The position numbers and the translations under genes were made by a program. The notes beneath the pieces are model-generated. The model saw nothing but the letters and a program-made list of their open reading frames with translations, was not told the origin of the DNA and searched no databases. A DNA stretch of 55,109 nucleotides, taken from NCBI GenBank assembly GCA_031422315.1, contig JANOQN010000010.1, forward strand, positions 1 to 55,109, in the 5' to 3' direction. The stretch comes from JANNYA01 sp031422315 (GTDB taxonomy: Bacteria; Pseudomonadota; Gammaproteobacteria; Xanthomonadales; SZUA-5). Position 1 is the first letter of the stretch. Each line of letters opens with the position of its first letter. Shown here one piece after another: positions 24,921 through 34,198 of the stretch.

Positions 24921-26195
24921 TTGATTGAAACCGCTCTACCGCTGACTGCGCTGGGTATCAACCACCAAAGCGCACCTATTGCGATCCGCGAAAAACTGGC
25001 GTTTAGCCCGGATGACGCGCCAAAAATTCTGCGCGATTTGTGCGGCTTTGGCGGCGTTAAAGGCGCGATTTTGCTGTCGACTTGCAACCGCACTGAGTTT
25101 TACTTGCAGGGCGATAGCGACGCGCAAACACCCGCCATCAGCCAGATGCTACTTCAGCGCGGCTTGAGTATCGGCCAGTTCGAGCCGTTTTGGTTTGCAC
25201 GGCACGGTGAAAGCGCGGTGCGGCACGTGTTTCGCGTTGCTACCGGCTTAGACTCGCTGGTGTTAGGCGAGCCGCAGATTTTAGGACAGCTCAAGCAAGC
25301 CTATCAGCTAGCGAAAACCCAGGCGAGCCTCACGCCGGATTTGGAGCGCATGCTGCAAAGCAGCTTCGCGGTGGCGAAACACATCCGCAGTGATACTGGG
25401 CTGGGCGAAAATTCGGTGTCGATTGCGTCAAGCGCAATCAAGCTTAGCCGACGTTTCTACGATGATTTCGAACAGCGCAGCGCGCTAATAATCGGCGCTG
25501 GTGAAACCGCTACGCTGTTTGCCAAACACCTGCGCGCGGCCGGCATTCAACGGCTGCTGATTGCCAATCGCACGCTCAGCCGCGCACAGGCTTTAGCGCA
25601 CGAACAAGGCGGGCTGGCATTGCCGCTATCGGATATCGCCCAGCACCTGCGCGATGTTGATTTGATCGTTTCCGCCACCTCAAGCAGCGTGCCGGTGCTG
25701 CGCGCCGATCAGCTGCAAGCAGCGATCGCGCAGCGACGGCGCAAAACGCTGCTTCTGATTGATTTGGGGGTACCGCGCGATTTTGAACCGGCCTGTGCAA
25801 ATCTGCGCGATTGTTATTTGTATAGCATTGATGATCTCAAGCAAGTCGCTGAAGAAGGCCAAGCGCTGCGCAAACTCGCCGCGCGCGATGCGGAAATTAC
25901 CATCGATGCCGAAGTCCAAAGCTTCATGAGCAGCCTGCATACACGGCACCACACCGAACCGGTGCTAGCACTTCGAAAACACTGCGAAGCCCAAGCGGAC
26001 GCCGTGTTGGCGCACGTGCGTGCGAAAATCCAAAGCGGTGCAGACACCGAAACATTGCTCAAACTACTGCATGCACAAATGCTGCAAAAATTCCTGCACC
26101 AACCGACGCTAGCCATGAAAGCTGCGGTGGCGTCCGATGATACAGCGGCTATCGAAAGCTACCGAAAATTGTTTGGGATTGAGGACACGCATTAG
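24921..26195 (+). CDS. hemA: Glutamyl-tRNA reductase
   Basis: 424 residues, full length for the family. It reduces glutamyl-tRNA to glutamate-1-semialdehyde with NADPH, the first committed step of C5-pathway haem and corrin synthesis. The catalytic cysteine lies in the signature STCNRTEFY (about 55). GLDSLVLGEPQILGQLK (about 105-125) is also diagnostic. The NADPH-binding segment is ALIIGAGETA (about 185). The C-terminal dimerisation helices follow. The start is TTG 24921. A more distant upstream AAGGG is the only ribosome-binding site, so initiation may be weak. Its position after metH (cobalamin-dependent) is suggestive but the two are separated by a repeat. Confidence 0.95.
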   Translation: MIETALPLTALGINHQSAPIAIREKLAFSPDDAPKILRDLCGFGGVKGAILLSTCNRTEFYLQGDSDAQTPAISQMLLQRGLSIGQFEPFWFARHGESAVRHVFRVATGLDSLVLGEPQILGQLKQAYQLAKTQASLTPDLERMLQSSFAVAKHIRSDTGLGENSVSIASSAIKLSRRFYDDFEQRSALIIGAGETATLFAKHLRAAGIQRLLIANRTLSRAQALAHEQGGLALPLSDIAQHLRDVDLIVSATSSSVPVLRADQLQAAIAQRRRKTLLLIDLGVPRDFEPACANLRDCYLYSIDDLKQVAEEGQALRKLAARDAEITIDAEVQSFMSSLHTRHHTEPVLALRKHCEAQADAVLAHVRAKIQSGADTETLLKLLHAQMLQKFLHQPTLAMKAAVASDDTAAIESYRKLFGIEDTH

Positions 26196-26288
26196 TACCG
26201 CTTCATCACATCAACGTTCGCAAACGAACTGAACTTAGTTTCTAGCGACAGTATCCTCATCCGACTATAGAATTGGTGAGTATGTGAA

Positions 26289-26444
26289 ATGTTAGGAACA
26301 ATATTAATAATCGTGTTGGTGTTGATGCTGGTTGGCGCTGTGCCTAGCTGGTCACACAGCAAAAATTGGGGCTATGCACCGAGCGGCGGGATAGGGCTTT
26401 TGTTGATCATACTGTTAGTTTTGTTGTTGACGGGCAGAATTTAA
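26289..26444 (+). CDS. DUF3309 small membrane peptide
   Basis: 51 residues, below usual gene-calling length limits. It begins MLGTILIIVLVLMLVGAVP, continues with the conserved core SWSHSKNWGYAPSGG and ends in a second hydrophobic stretch closing with TGRI. Two membrane segments around a W-HS-WGY-PSGG loop is the DUF3309 pattern as I remember it. Function unknown. GGTGAG lies upstream. It sits between hemA and a cardiolipin-synthase-like gene, both plus strand. I am fairly sure of the frame, though a T-run near 26397-26401 needs care when reading. Confidence 0.75.
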   Translation: MLGTILIIVLVLMLVGAVPSWSHSKNWGYAPSGGIGLLLIILLVLLLTGRI

Positions 26445-26494
26445 TGCTGCGACGAACCTGATTTTAGTGTTGCTAGCGAGAGTGATTCCATAGC

Positions 26495-27979
26495 ATGCGT
26501 TCGCGCTTGTTAAGCATGGGGCTTTTGTCGACTTTGGCGCTTATAAGTGCCTGCGCTAAGCTGCCGCGTATCGTGCCGGATTTATCTCGACAAACGCGCG
26601 CGCCGGTCCAGATCGTTGGTGCTGATGGGCCAATGTCGAATGCACAGAGTCAGCGTATTATCCAACGCCTACAGGGCGCAGAAACTAAATCAACGATTGC
26701 CAGCGGTGATGCAAAGCGCAATATTTTTAAGCGACATTTAGCGCTGGAAGAAGCTATTGTTGGAAGTCCGCTAACCGCAGGCAATGAAGTTATTTTGCTA
26801 CAAGATGGCCCGGCGACCTACGCCGCGATGCTGAGCGCGATCGCGAATGCGCGCGCTCATATTAATATGGAAACTTACATATTAGATGACGACCACGTCG
26901 GTCAAGAATTCTCCCGCGCGCTCATCGCTAAGCAGCAGCAGGGAGTGCAGGTTAATCTGATTCGCGATAGCGCCGGAACCTACAGCACGCCCACACAGTT
27001 TTTTCAAACGCTGATAGATCAAGGCGTGAACGTGCTTGAATTTAATCCGGTCAATCCACTAGCAGCTCGAAAAACGTGGGCGTTGAATCAACGTGATCAC
27101 CGTAAATTATTGATTATTGACGGGAAAATCGTGTTTTTGGGCGGCATCAACATCAGCTCAGTGTACTCAGGCGGCTCATTTGGCTCAGGCGGAAAAATCC
27201 GTCGCACTAAGTCTGCCCGTCGCGAATCTGGCGCCAAAGCCAATGCCAAGAATTCCGTCAGCGCGCAGGCCGCCGAGCAAAAACCCGCTATCGCTTGGCG
27301 AGATACTGACTTACAGCTGCGTGGCCCGGTGGTCGCGGAGTTTCAAAAACTGTTTATCGATACTTGGCAAAAGCAAGGCGGACGCAAGCTGCCAGATCTT
27401 GATTATTTTCCGCAGCTTGAAGCGGTTGGGAACCAAGTCGTGCGCGCGATTGGCAGCGCGCCTGAGGATCCGTTTAGCCTGATCTATGCCACGCTTATTT
27501 CGGCGATTAGCAACGCTGAGGCGAGCGTCTATATAACGAACGCGTACTTCGTGCCAGACCCGCAACTATTGAGTGCGTTGAAGGCCGCGGCGGGGCGCGG
27601 CGTGGATGTCAGGCTGATTTTGCCGAGCCAAACCGATTCGTGGCTGGTATTTCACGCAGGCCGACGCTACTACGCGAGGCTACTGCGGGCCGGCGTCAAA
27701 ATATACCAGCGGCGCGGCGTCATTTTGCACTCGAAAACCGCATTGATCGACGGCGTGTGGTCGACTGTGGGCTCAACCAATCTAGATTGGCGCAGTTTTT
27801 TGCACAATCAGGAAGTCAATGCGGTCGTGCTGGGGCCCGAGTTCGGTGCGCAAGTCAAAGCCATGTTTGACAAAGATTTAGCAGAGTCCGAGGAGATCAC
27901 CCGAGCAAAATGGCGCCGGCGCGGGCCGGTTCTGCGCTTAAAAGAGCTGTTTGCGCAGCTGTGGGAATATTGGCTTTAG
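26495..27979 (+). CDS. Phospholipase D / cardiolipin-synthase-family lipoprotein
   Basis: 494 residues with two HKD motifs: HRKLLIID (His about 202) and HSKTALID (His about 412), each followed by a glycine-serine/asparagine box (GGINIS, GSTNLD). That is the bacterial cardiolipin synthase / PLD arrangement, which transfers phosphatidyl groups. The N-terminus ends in a lipobox-like LISAC (Cys about 20), so it may be lipid-anchored instead of having the two membrane helices of ClsA. A basic, low-complexity insert (about 225-265: GSGGKIRRTKSARR and on) separates the first HKD from the next strand and is unusual. No downstream operon partner. Confidence 0.85.
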   Translation: MRSRLLSMGLLSTLALISACAKLPRIVPDLSRQTRAPVQIVGADGPMSNAQSQRIIQRLQGAETKSTIASGDAKRNIFKRHLALEEAIVGSPLTAGNEVILLQDGPATYAAMLSAIANARAHINMETYILDDDHVGQEFSRALIAKQQQGVQVNLIRDSAGTYSTPTQFFQTLIDQGVNVLEFNPVNPLAARKTWALNQRDHRKLLIIDGKIVFLGGINISSVYSGGSFGSGGKIRRTKSARRESGAKANAKNSVSAQAAEQKPAIAWRDTDLQLRGPVVAEFQKLFIDTWQKQGGRKLPDLDYFPQLEAVGNQVVRAIGSAPEDPFSLIYATLISAISNAEASVYITNAYFVPDPQLLSALKAAAGRGVDVRLILPSQTDSWLVFHAGRRYYARLLRAGVKIYQRRGVILHSKTALIDGVWSTVGSTNLDWRSFLHNQEVNAVVLGPEFGAQVKAMFDKDLAESEEITRAKWRRRGPVLRLKELFAQLWEYWL

Positions 27980-28234
27980 CCTTTTCAAAACGGGCTTAAC
28001 ACTGCTTTTTTTTACAAGCAACACACCCATCGTTGCAGAGGTTTTGCGATTGACTCAGGTCCACCGCGACGCACATTTCGGGATCGAGAAAATGTGATCT
28101 AGTTCCGGTTTTGGGCCACTTTTCTTGACTGAGCGCATCGTCTGAAACTCGTTATTGAGCCTGAGGCGTCTAAAACATATGTACTTCATTTTGTTTTAGA
28201 AGCTCGCTATTTCATTTCAATAAGGACGTCTTTT

Positions 28235-28948
28235 ATGCAGGCTCAAAGCGCAACACCGCAATTCCAACCCGCCACTATCAGTCTCGCGCTACCAAAAATG
28301 AGTTTGCTTGAGCAAGCGCTAGCGCAATTGGAACAAGTCGGCACGCAAGCACACTCCTACCGACTTTGGGGATACACGCGCCTGTCGATCACGATACGCC
28401 CAGAAACGCAGGACGCCTGTCTTCATATTGAGGGTGAAGTCACTTCACGCGCTCGTGTTTTGTACATGTTGCGATCGCCAAATCGCGCATTTCGATTGAC
28501 ACCATGCGTTACGTGCCCACTTCAATTTGAGAATGACGTAATTTTGAGTCTCAAAGAACTGTATTGGTATTTGTCGATATGCCTCAGTGAAGCAAAGCTC
28601 ATTCCGGCGCTGGCTCTTGTTGAAACGTTCAAGCTTTCGCACTGGCCTAATTTCGGTGCGCTAGGGCGCAGCCCTGCGCACATGCGAATCAGCGCATTGC
28701 TCAATGCGCGCAAAAGAACGTTCGCTGAAATTCAAAGCATTACGCAGGCTAATCCGGCTGACATTGTGGCCTTTCTTAATGGCGCTTACCTCGTAAGCTG
28801 TCTAACCCTTAACGGCATAGATGCTGGGCAAAATAGCGGCAGCAAAGCCTCCAACGTTGTCACGACCCGAAGGCTTCAGCCAGTCGGAGTTACATTGTTT
28901 AGCCGATTACGCACCGCGTTTTTGTCGGTCACAACACCACACGCCTAA
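28235..28948 (+). CDS. Hypothetical protein with possible C-terminal helix-turn-helix
   Basis: 237 residues, no signal peptide or membrane segment. A CVTCPL pair lies mid-protein (about 91-96). The C-terminal part, RISALLNARKRTFAEIQSITQANPADIVAFLNGAYLVSCL (about 150-190), has the spacing of a winged-helix or helix-turn-helix segment; I keep this as a weak guess. It follows AATAAGGACGTC and its own AT-rich upstream region (27980-28234), which contains no other gene. A strong terminator lies about 100 bases after its stop codon. I do not recognise a family. Confidence 0.55.
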   Translation: MQAQSATPQFQPATISLALPKMSLLEQALAQLEQVGTQAHSYRLWGYTRLSITIRPETQDACLHIEGEVTSRARVLYMLRSPNRAFRLTPCVTCPLQFENDVILSLKELYWYLSICLSEAKLIPALALVETFKLSHWPNFGALGRSPAHMRISALLNARKRTFAEIQSITQANPADIVAFLNGAYLVSCLTLNGIDAGQNSGSKASNVVTTRRLQPVGVTLFSRLRTAFLSVTTPHA

Positions 28949-29049
28949 AGCAAGGTGTTCAACCCATAGATCGATGATTTTTCCTTGCGTTTTCTTAATT
29001 GATTTGTACGCTCTTGGCTGCACGTGATCACGCAATGCCAATTTCCAAA

Positions 29050-29084
29050 AAAGCCCGCAGAGAGCCTCGCTGCGGGCTTTTGCG
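29050..29084 (+). terminator. Rho-independent terminator
   Basis: AAAGCCCGCAG (29050-29060) and CTGCGGGCTTT (29070-29080) form an eleven-base-pair stem with a nine-base loop and a T-rich end. The A-run on the left makes it usable from both strands. It ends transcription of the unknown gene at 28235-28948. Confidence 0.85.
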
Positions 29085-29236
29085 GTGCGTAAAAGGAAGC
29101 TCACAACGTGCGAAAGAGCTGCTCAGAATTAGCGTTATGTATCAAACTGGAAAAAATCGTCGCTTAAAATAAAGTCGCGCATTTTATGCTTTAAGCAGAG
29201 TAGGCTAAGCGCATAACCGCGCAAATTAGGATTCAA

Positions 29237-29836
29237 TTGCAAGCCGCCAAAGCCGCCGTTCCTTACACTGACATATCGGAATTTTTGACGCGTTGGAACT
29301 CGGGCGATCTTACGGTCGAGCCTGAGCTTATGGCGCATCTCTATCCGGTGTTAAGAGCGGTTGCACAAAAGCAGTTGCGAACCTTTGGGCCCGTGACATT
29401 GCAAGCAACGGAATTGGCGAACGAGGCGTTCATCAGGCTGCGCGAGCGAAGTGGCCCCACGTGTGTAGAAAACCAAGCGCAATTCATCACTTTTTGCGCG
29501 CGCATGCTGCGTAACTTGATCACCGATCACATCCGTGGTCGTTCGACGGATAAGCGCGGCGGCAACTTAAAGCGCGTCGATATTGCTGAATTATCAGAAA
29601 TGCGCGCCGAGGAACCTGAAGAGTTTAATGTCGACTGGCTCAAACTGGACGAGGCCATGATCGCTTTGGAAAGAGAGGATCCAAAGTGCGTGCGCTTAGT
29701 CGAGCTACGGTATTTTTTAGGCTACGGCATGGAAAAATGCGCGCAGCAGCTCGAAGTGTCGCTGTCGACCGCGACCCGCATGTGGCGGTTCTCCAAAGCG
29801 TTTCTCGCAGATTTCTTAGCGCAAAACCCAGCTTAG
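29237..29836 (+). CDS. ECF-type RNA polymerase sigma factor
   Basis: 199 residues. Sigma region 2 (ELANEAFIRLRE, then FITFCARMLRNLITDHIRGRSTDKRGG) and region 4 (ALEREDPKCVRLVELRYFLGYGMEKCAQQLEVSLSTATRMWRFSK with its helix-turn-helix) are clear. This subgroup, recognised by the ITDHIR-R and KRGG phrases, is usually encoded next to a Ser/Thr protein kinase, as here, so it is likely controlled by phosphorylation instead of a classical anti-sigma factor. The start appears to be TTG 29237, as no in-frame ATG is near. The kinase gene begins 27 bases after its stop. Confidence 0.88.
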   Translation: MQAAKAAVPYTDISEFLTRWNSGDLTVEPELMAHLYPVLRAVAQKQLRTFGPVTLQATELANEAFIRLRERSGPTCVENQAQFITFCARMLRNLITDHIRGRSTDKRGGNLKRVDIAELSEMRAEEPEEFNVDWLKLDEAMIALEREDPKCVRLVELRYFLGYGMEKCAQQLEVSLSTATRMWRFSKAFLADFLAQNPA

Positions 29837-29862
29837 CCAACAAAGCCGATGCAGCCGTTCCC

Positions 29863-32322
29863 ATGAATCTGTACGAGATGTTTGATCACCTCAGCGAGTG
29901 CAATACCGGCCAGCGCGCCGATTTCTTAACCGATCTTGCCAAGCGCGACGCCAAGCGCGCTGAAACACTGGCACGTATGCTGATAGCCGACAAAGCCGAT
30001 GCGCTGCCCGAGCCCAGTATGGATGCGCTGCTCAACGTGACACAAGAAATCCAGGTGCCTATCGCCCCAGTTGAAGGGCGGGTGATTGGCGGTTTCGCTT
30101 TGTTGCGTTCACTCGGCCGGGGTGGCATGGGCGAAGTGTGGCTCGCACAGCGCCAAGCCGGTAGTGCCGTGCAACAAGTTGCGATCAAAATACTGCGCGT
30201 TGATATCCGGAACCACGAAGCCAAGCTGCGCTTTTCGCTCGAGCAGCGCCTTATTGCAAGTTTAGATCACCCGTTCGTTGCCCGCATGATCGATGCTGGG
30301 GATGCAGATGGCGCGCCATGGATTGCGATGGAGTACGTCGATGGTGCGCCAATCCTAAGCTGGTGCGATGAACACAAACTAGGCGTGCGCGCACGCATCG
30401 CGTTGATGCTGCAAGTGCTCGAAGCGGTAGCACACGCGCACGATCATTTAATCGTGCACCGTGACTTGAAATCCAGCAATGTGATGGTGACGAGCGATGG
30501 TCGACCCAAACTGCTCGATTTTGGCATCGCCAAAGTCATTGGCGATACTAAAGCGACATCGACGGCACAGCGGTTTTTTTCACTAGGTTCGGTAGCGCCA
30601 GAGCAATACAGCGGCGAACGTACTTCCATTGCAACCGACGTCTATCAGCTCGGCATTTTGCTATTCGAGCTACTCGTTGGAGCGGCGCCTTACCCAATGG
30701 AGGGCCTATCACCTGAGCAAATCCAAACGCTGATCATGTATCGGCCGCCTGAGTTACCCAGCCGTTCGGTGCCGCCGGAAGCGGCCTCGCTGCGTGGCTT
30801 GGCTCGCGCGGGGCAGCTAGCGAGAGTTCTAGAAGGCGAGTTGGATCTAATTTTGATGTACGCGCTGCGCAAAAACCCGACTGAACGCTATCGTTCAACG
30901 GTCGATTTTGCACGTGACTTGCAAGCGTTTTTGGACGGCCGACCTGTGCTGGCTTCAGGCCAGAGCGCCGGTTATCGGGCAAAGAAGTTTTTGCGTCGGC
31001 ACTGGCTTCCGACCAGTCTGGCGGCGACTGCTTTAGCCTGCTTATTGGGGCTAGTGCTACAGTTGGTTATGCGCGATGCAGCCCTTAGCAAAGCCCGCAT
31101 TGAAGCAGTAGCGGCGAGGGATCAAGCGCAGCAAGAACGCGATAAAGCCAATAATCTAAACTCTTTTTTGCTTGAATTATTTCGCGCCGCTAACCCCACC
31201 GCCAGCGTAAAAAAGGACCTGCCTAGCATTGTGAGCGATGCAATTGCGCTTGAGCTGAATAGGCAACAGTACACGCGCGATCCCGGCACCGCCATCGCCC
31301 TAGTGAAAGCCGCGTTAGGTTTAGGCGAACTTGCGCAAGCACGAAAATTGACGAATGAGCTGCAGCGATCGAGTAGTCGATATTCGAACGATGAGCAGCG
31401 GCAGATTTTGTTTTTACGCGCCAATATTGCCAATATCAACGCAGATTTCCCGCTACTCATTCAAATCAATGCCGATCTTGCGCGCAATATTAGTGGCGCA
31501 AGTTTAGAGCAGCAGGTCTTATTTATTGGCTATGTTGGGCAAACGCAGCTCAAAAGCCACCCGGAAAAGGTACTGCAAATCACCGCCATTTCGCCGCTGC
31601 CAGCGACTTTGATTCGGCTCCGCGCGCGTGCGTTGACGCAGCTTGGTCGTGATAACGATGCCGTGTCACTGCTAAAAGACGCGAGTGCTAGCAAGGAGCT
31701 AACCCCGTTAGAGCGTCTTGGCATCCTCCAGAGCTTAACCCTCGGATACCTATCTATCGACCAAGTGCAGCCGGCATTGAGCGCAAGCACAGCTATGATT
31801 GGGGCCGCTAAGGCGCTTTTTGGCACAAGCAGCAAGCGTCTAGCACCTTATTTAAACACTCAAGCTCGTGTATTCATTGAAGCAAAAAAGCTTCATGCGG
31901 CGATCCAGATTTTTGACTCCATTTTAGCCACTCCCGCAATTGACAATAATATGCGGCTCGCGGTGCAGTGCAATCGCGCATTGCTCGGCACCATGCAAGA
32001 TCAGATTGATGACAAAAGCAAAGATTTTGTACGTACCTTGTGGCAGCATTCTGCCGCAATGGATCCACCTGCTAGAAAGCGTATACAGTTAAGCGCGCTG
32101 CGGGTTGCGGCTTCAGAGCAGCTTTTAACGAGTGCCTTGGCAATTGCATCAGTGCAGATTAATAATGTAGAAGTCGAAGAACCGACCAATACCGAACTCA
32201 AAATCTGGATGGAAGCGCTGCGGCAAAGCAGGCCGCAGGCCGCGCAAATCGAAGATTGGAAACTAAGTCTTAGCAACGTACGCAGCCAGGATGTGCAATT
32301 GATTCAATTTTTAAATAAATAA
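29863..32322 (+). CDS. Membrane-anchored Ser/Thr protein kinase with helical-repeat sensor domain
   Basis: 819 residues. The kinase domain (about 75-360) has the glycine loop GRGGMGEVW (about 85), catalytic lysine AIKIL, HRDLKSSN (about 199), DFGIAK (about 219) and APEQY. One transmembrane helix (SLAATALACLLGLVLQLVM, about 385-403) separates it from a ~415-residue region rich in short alpha helices resembling TPR repeats. It likely senses a periplasmic or membrane signal and phosphorylates the neighbouring ECF sigma factor or its targets. ATG 29863 has a poor ribosome-binding site but is the first sensible start after the sigma gene. The longer frame from 29686 overlaps the sigma gene and is rejected. 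Confidence 0.85.
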   Translation: MNLYEMFDHLSECNTGQRADFLTDLAKRDAKRAETLARMLIADKADALPEPSMDALLNVTQEIQVPIAPVEGRVIGGFALLRSLGRGGMGEVWLAQRQAGSAVQQVAIKILRVDIRNHEAKLRFSLEQRLIASLDHPFVARMIDAGDADGAPWIAMEYVDGAPILSWCDEHKLGVRARIALMLQVLEAVAHAHDHLIVHRDLKSSNVMVTSDGRPKLLDFGIAKVIGDTKATSTAQRFFSLGSVAPEQYSGERTSIATDVYQLGILLFELLVGAAPYPMEGLSPEQIQTLIMYRPPELPSRSVPPEAASLRGLARAGQLARVLEGELDLILMYALRKNPTERYRSTVDFARDLQAFLDGRPVLASGQSAGYRAKKFLRRHWLPTSLAATALACLLGLVLQLVMRDAALSKARIEAVAARDQAQQERDKANNLNSFLLELFRAANPTASVKKDLPSIVSDAIALELNRQQYTRDPGTAIALVKAALGLGELAQARKLTNELQRSSSRYSNDEQRQILFLRANIANINADFPLLIQINADLARNISGASLEQQVLFIGYVGQTQLKSHPEKVLQITAISPLPATLIRLRARALTQLGRDNDAVSLLKDASASKELTPLERLGILQSLTLGYLSIDQVQPALSASTAMIGAAKALFGTSSKRLAPYLNTQARVFIEAKKLHAAIQIFDSILATPAIDNNMRLAVQCNRALLGTMQDQIDDKSKDFVRTLWQHSAAMDPPARKRIQLSALRVAASEQLLTSALAIASVQINNVEVEEPTNTELKIWMEALRQSRPQAAQIEDWKLSLSNVRSQDVQLIQFLNK

Positions 32323-32345
32323 ACCATCTTGAATAGAAAAATTTT

Positions 32346-32374
32346 TAGCAACTTGAATTGCTACGGGCTTTTTT
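32346..32374 (+). terminator. Terminator-like hairpin after the kinase gene
   Basis: TAGCAA (32346-32351) pairs with TTGCTA (32358-32363), then CGGGCTTTTTT follows. The stem is short and AT-rich but the T-run is good, so it may end the sigma/kinase operon. Between it and the next gene lies the palindrome GGGGTACCCC near 32404-32413. Confidence 0.45.
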
Positions 32375-32429
32375 GACTCTTTTTTATGTGAGATCTCGTT
32401 CTAGGGGTACCCCAACCAAGGATACCCCC

Positions 32430-33071
32430 ATGAAAACTTTGATTCTCGCTACCGCAATTTGTTTCAGCAACTTTGCCTTTGGATGGTGCGACGTTGTCGA
32501 GGATCCGCCAGTAAATGGTGCGACTTGCCAGCAGGAGACACTGCGCATGCCAGTGGGCGGCGAATGGACCGAGGTTTCACACAATGCAAGCGCGAACGGT
32601 TTGTATGCGAATGGCAGCCTCAGCGTGACTGCCACTGTCGACTTAACCGGCAGCTCTGCACTAGTGGCAAAAGTGACATCAAGAATTGCCGCAGTCGTAT
32701 CCACTGAGGCTAAAGCAGTTGACCAAAACGATGTGTGGGTCGATGTGCTGCTCAAACAAGATAGCAGCGGTCAGCGCTTGATGGAACTAAAAACCTTCCG
32801 CTACGTAGGTGGATCATTGCAAATGGTGGCCGCTTCAGCCGACATTAGCCTGGGAAGCGCGGCAATCACGAGCTACCAATTGGCTTATACCTATGCAACA
32901 GGCGGAATAACGATCAACATTAAAAACGCCAGCGGCAGCCTACTCGCCAGCCAGACAATTGCGAACTTTGGTAACGTGCTTCCGATGGTGACCCTACGCC
33001 GAGGCCCTCAAACGTCTTCGTCTGGCGTCGCAAGCGCAACATTTGAAACACTGAACTACTCTAGTAATTGA
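32430..33071 (+). CDS. Secreted protein of unknown function
   Basis: 213 residues with a signal peptide (MKTLILATAICFSNFAFG). The mature protein has two cysteines near the start (WCDVVEDPP and ATCQQE) and is beta-rich with many Ser/Thr/Gly, closing with ATFETLNYSSN. A concanavalin-like or jelly-roll fold is plausible but I see no named motif. ATG 32430 follows AAGGATACCCCC. Located downstream of the sigma/kinase pair, with a separate leader and its own terminator, so it may be a regulated target; that is inference. Confidence 0.65.
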   Translation: MKTLILATAICFSNFAFGWCDVVEDPPVNGATCQQETLRMPVGGEWTEVSHNASANGLYANGSLSVTATVDLTGSSALVAKVTSRIAAVVSTEAKAVDQNDVWVDVLLKQDSSGQRLMELKTFRYVGGSLQMVAASADISLGSAAITSYQLAYTYATGGITINIKNASGSLLASQTIANFGNVLPMVTLRRGPQTSSSGVASATFETLNYSSN

Positions 33072-33127
33072 TTTGTAAATCAAGCAGATAAACGACTTAG
33101 CTAATGTCAAATTGAGTCAAAAATGCA

Positions 33128-33160
33128 CGCCGGGCACCCAATTGTGCCCGGCGGTTTCTT
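33128..33160 (+). terminator. Rho-independent terminator
   Basis: CGCCGGGCAC (33128-33137) pairs perfectly with GTGCCCGGCG (33144-33153), loop CCAATT, followed by GTTTCTT. It closes the secreted-protein gene at 32430-33071. Confidence 0.85.
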
Positions 33161-33250
33161 ATCGTTTCACTGCTAAATCCGGGTCAATTCAGCTGACTTG
33201 GTTTTTTTGCATTTTACGTTCTAGAGGTAGCAAAGCACTCAGGAGCCAAA

Positions 33251-34066
33251 ATGCGCATGCCATCCAAGTTCGCGTCGGACTTCGACCCAGATTCGCACTC
33301 TTCGGCGGAAAACAACGTCCCGTTTCAGCCTGAGGCGCCAACCCCAGATGCCCGTCATAACCTGCTCGATCCGCGTCTTGTTGAGCTAGTCAAAGATTCG
33401 CAAATGACGGTTAAAGGGTCAAAAGACGACGGCTGGCTACTACTTTCCCACTTAGGAAAGTCAGTTCGACCTGCTTGTGATGCATCGGAATACGAACCGA
33501 ATGGGCAGCGATTTTCCTGTGTATCAGACGTGGTTGCACATGCTGCACATTTTCCACTGATTCAATGCCTTGCGCGAGATGATGGTGCCGACCCGCTCGA
33601 TTTATCAGAGGCACAGGCCTGGGCCGATGTCACCCTTTGCCGCGCACCTTCGCAATTCCATGCGAACGCGCTATTCACGACGGTGGAATTTTCCGAATTT
33701 CGGCGCCGTAATGGACAAGCGGTGCTTGAGCGTAAGCTTCGATCTTTTCCAATGCCACTAGGCCTTATGAATAGTTTTACGGTTGACGTCAATTTTGGCG
33801 AGAACGGTGTGGTGATCAAAATTGGGCTAGAGCATGAATTCGCCTTTAGTTCAATCGCCATACCGGAGTTTGGCGCTCAAATGCCGAATCTTCGTCTGCG
33901 AGATGGCATCCAGAACGATATCTGGGGCAGCACCCGCGCACGGCTACGCGCTGCAAGCTATCAGCTTTTATGGCCTGATCATGCTGAAAACCATGGCAGA
34001 CCCAAAACGATCGTCAATATCCGCGGACACCGTTGGGTTCAAGCCCTAGCCCAAAGTAACGCTTAG
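33251..34066 (+). CDS. Hypothetical cytoplasmic protein
   Basis: 271 residues without signal peptide or membrane helices. It starts with a Ser/Asp/Pro-rich disordered segment (residues 1-35), then a mixed alpha/beta body containing cysteines (RPACDASE, FSCVSD, LIQCLAR, TLCRAPS) and the strands VDVNFGENGVVIKIGLEHEF. No catalytic motif recognised. Two ATGs, 33251 and 33257, are possible; the first follows AGGAGCCAAA. It stands alone between a terminator and the convergent photolyase gene. Confidence 0.5.
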   Translation: MRMPSKFASDFDPDSHSSAENNVPFQPEAPTPDARHNLLDPRLVELVKDSQMTVKGSKDDGWLLLSHLGKSVRPACDASEYEPNGQRFSCVSDVVAHAAHFPLIQCLARDDGADPLDLSEAQAWADVTLCRAPSQFHANALFTTVEFSEFRRRNGQAVLERKLRSFPMPLGLMNSFTVDVNFGENGVVIKIGLEHEFAFSSIAIPEFGAQMPNLRLRDGIQNDIWGSTRARLRAASYQLLWPDHAENHGRPKTIVNIRGHRWVQALAQSNA

Positions 34067-34198
34067 CTTTCTGGGGATCAGTGTCGCCGAATACCTGCCC
34101 AGAGCGCATAGGTGAGGCCGAACAAACCGGTTAAAAAACAGCAAAATACTTAAGATATTGACGAACAAGTTTTAAGGCAACTGAGCGATCAATCGCAC

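Noticed and set aside
26289..26460. Possible frameshift in the DUF3309 gene at a T-run near 26397-26401
   Set aside because: On a first reading I counted five T. With four T the frame gives the exact family C-terminus and stop at 26444. A five-T reading would give a longer open frame, for which I see no support.
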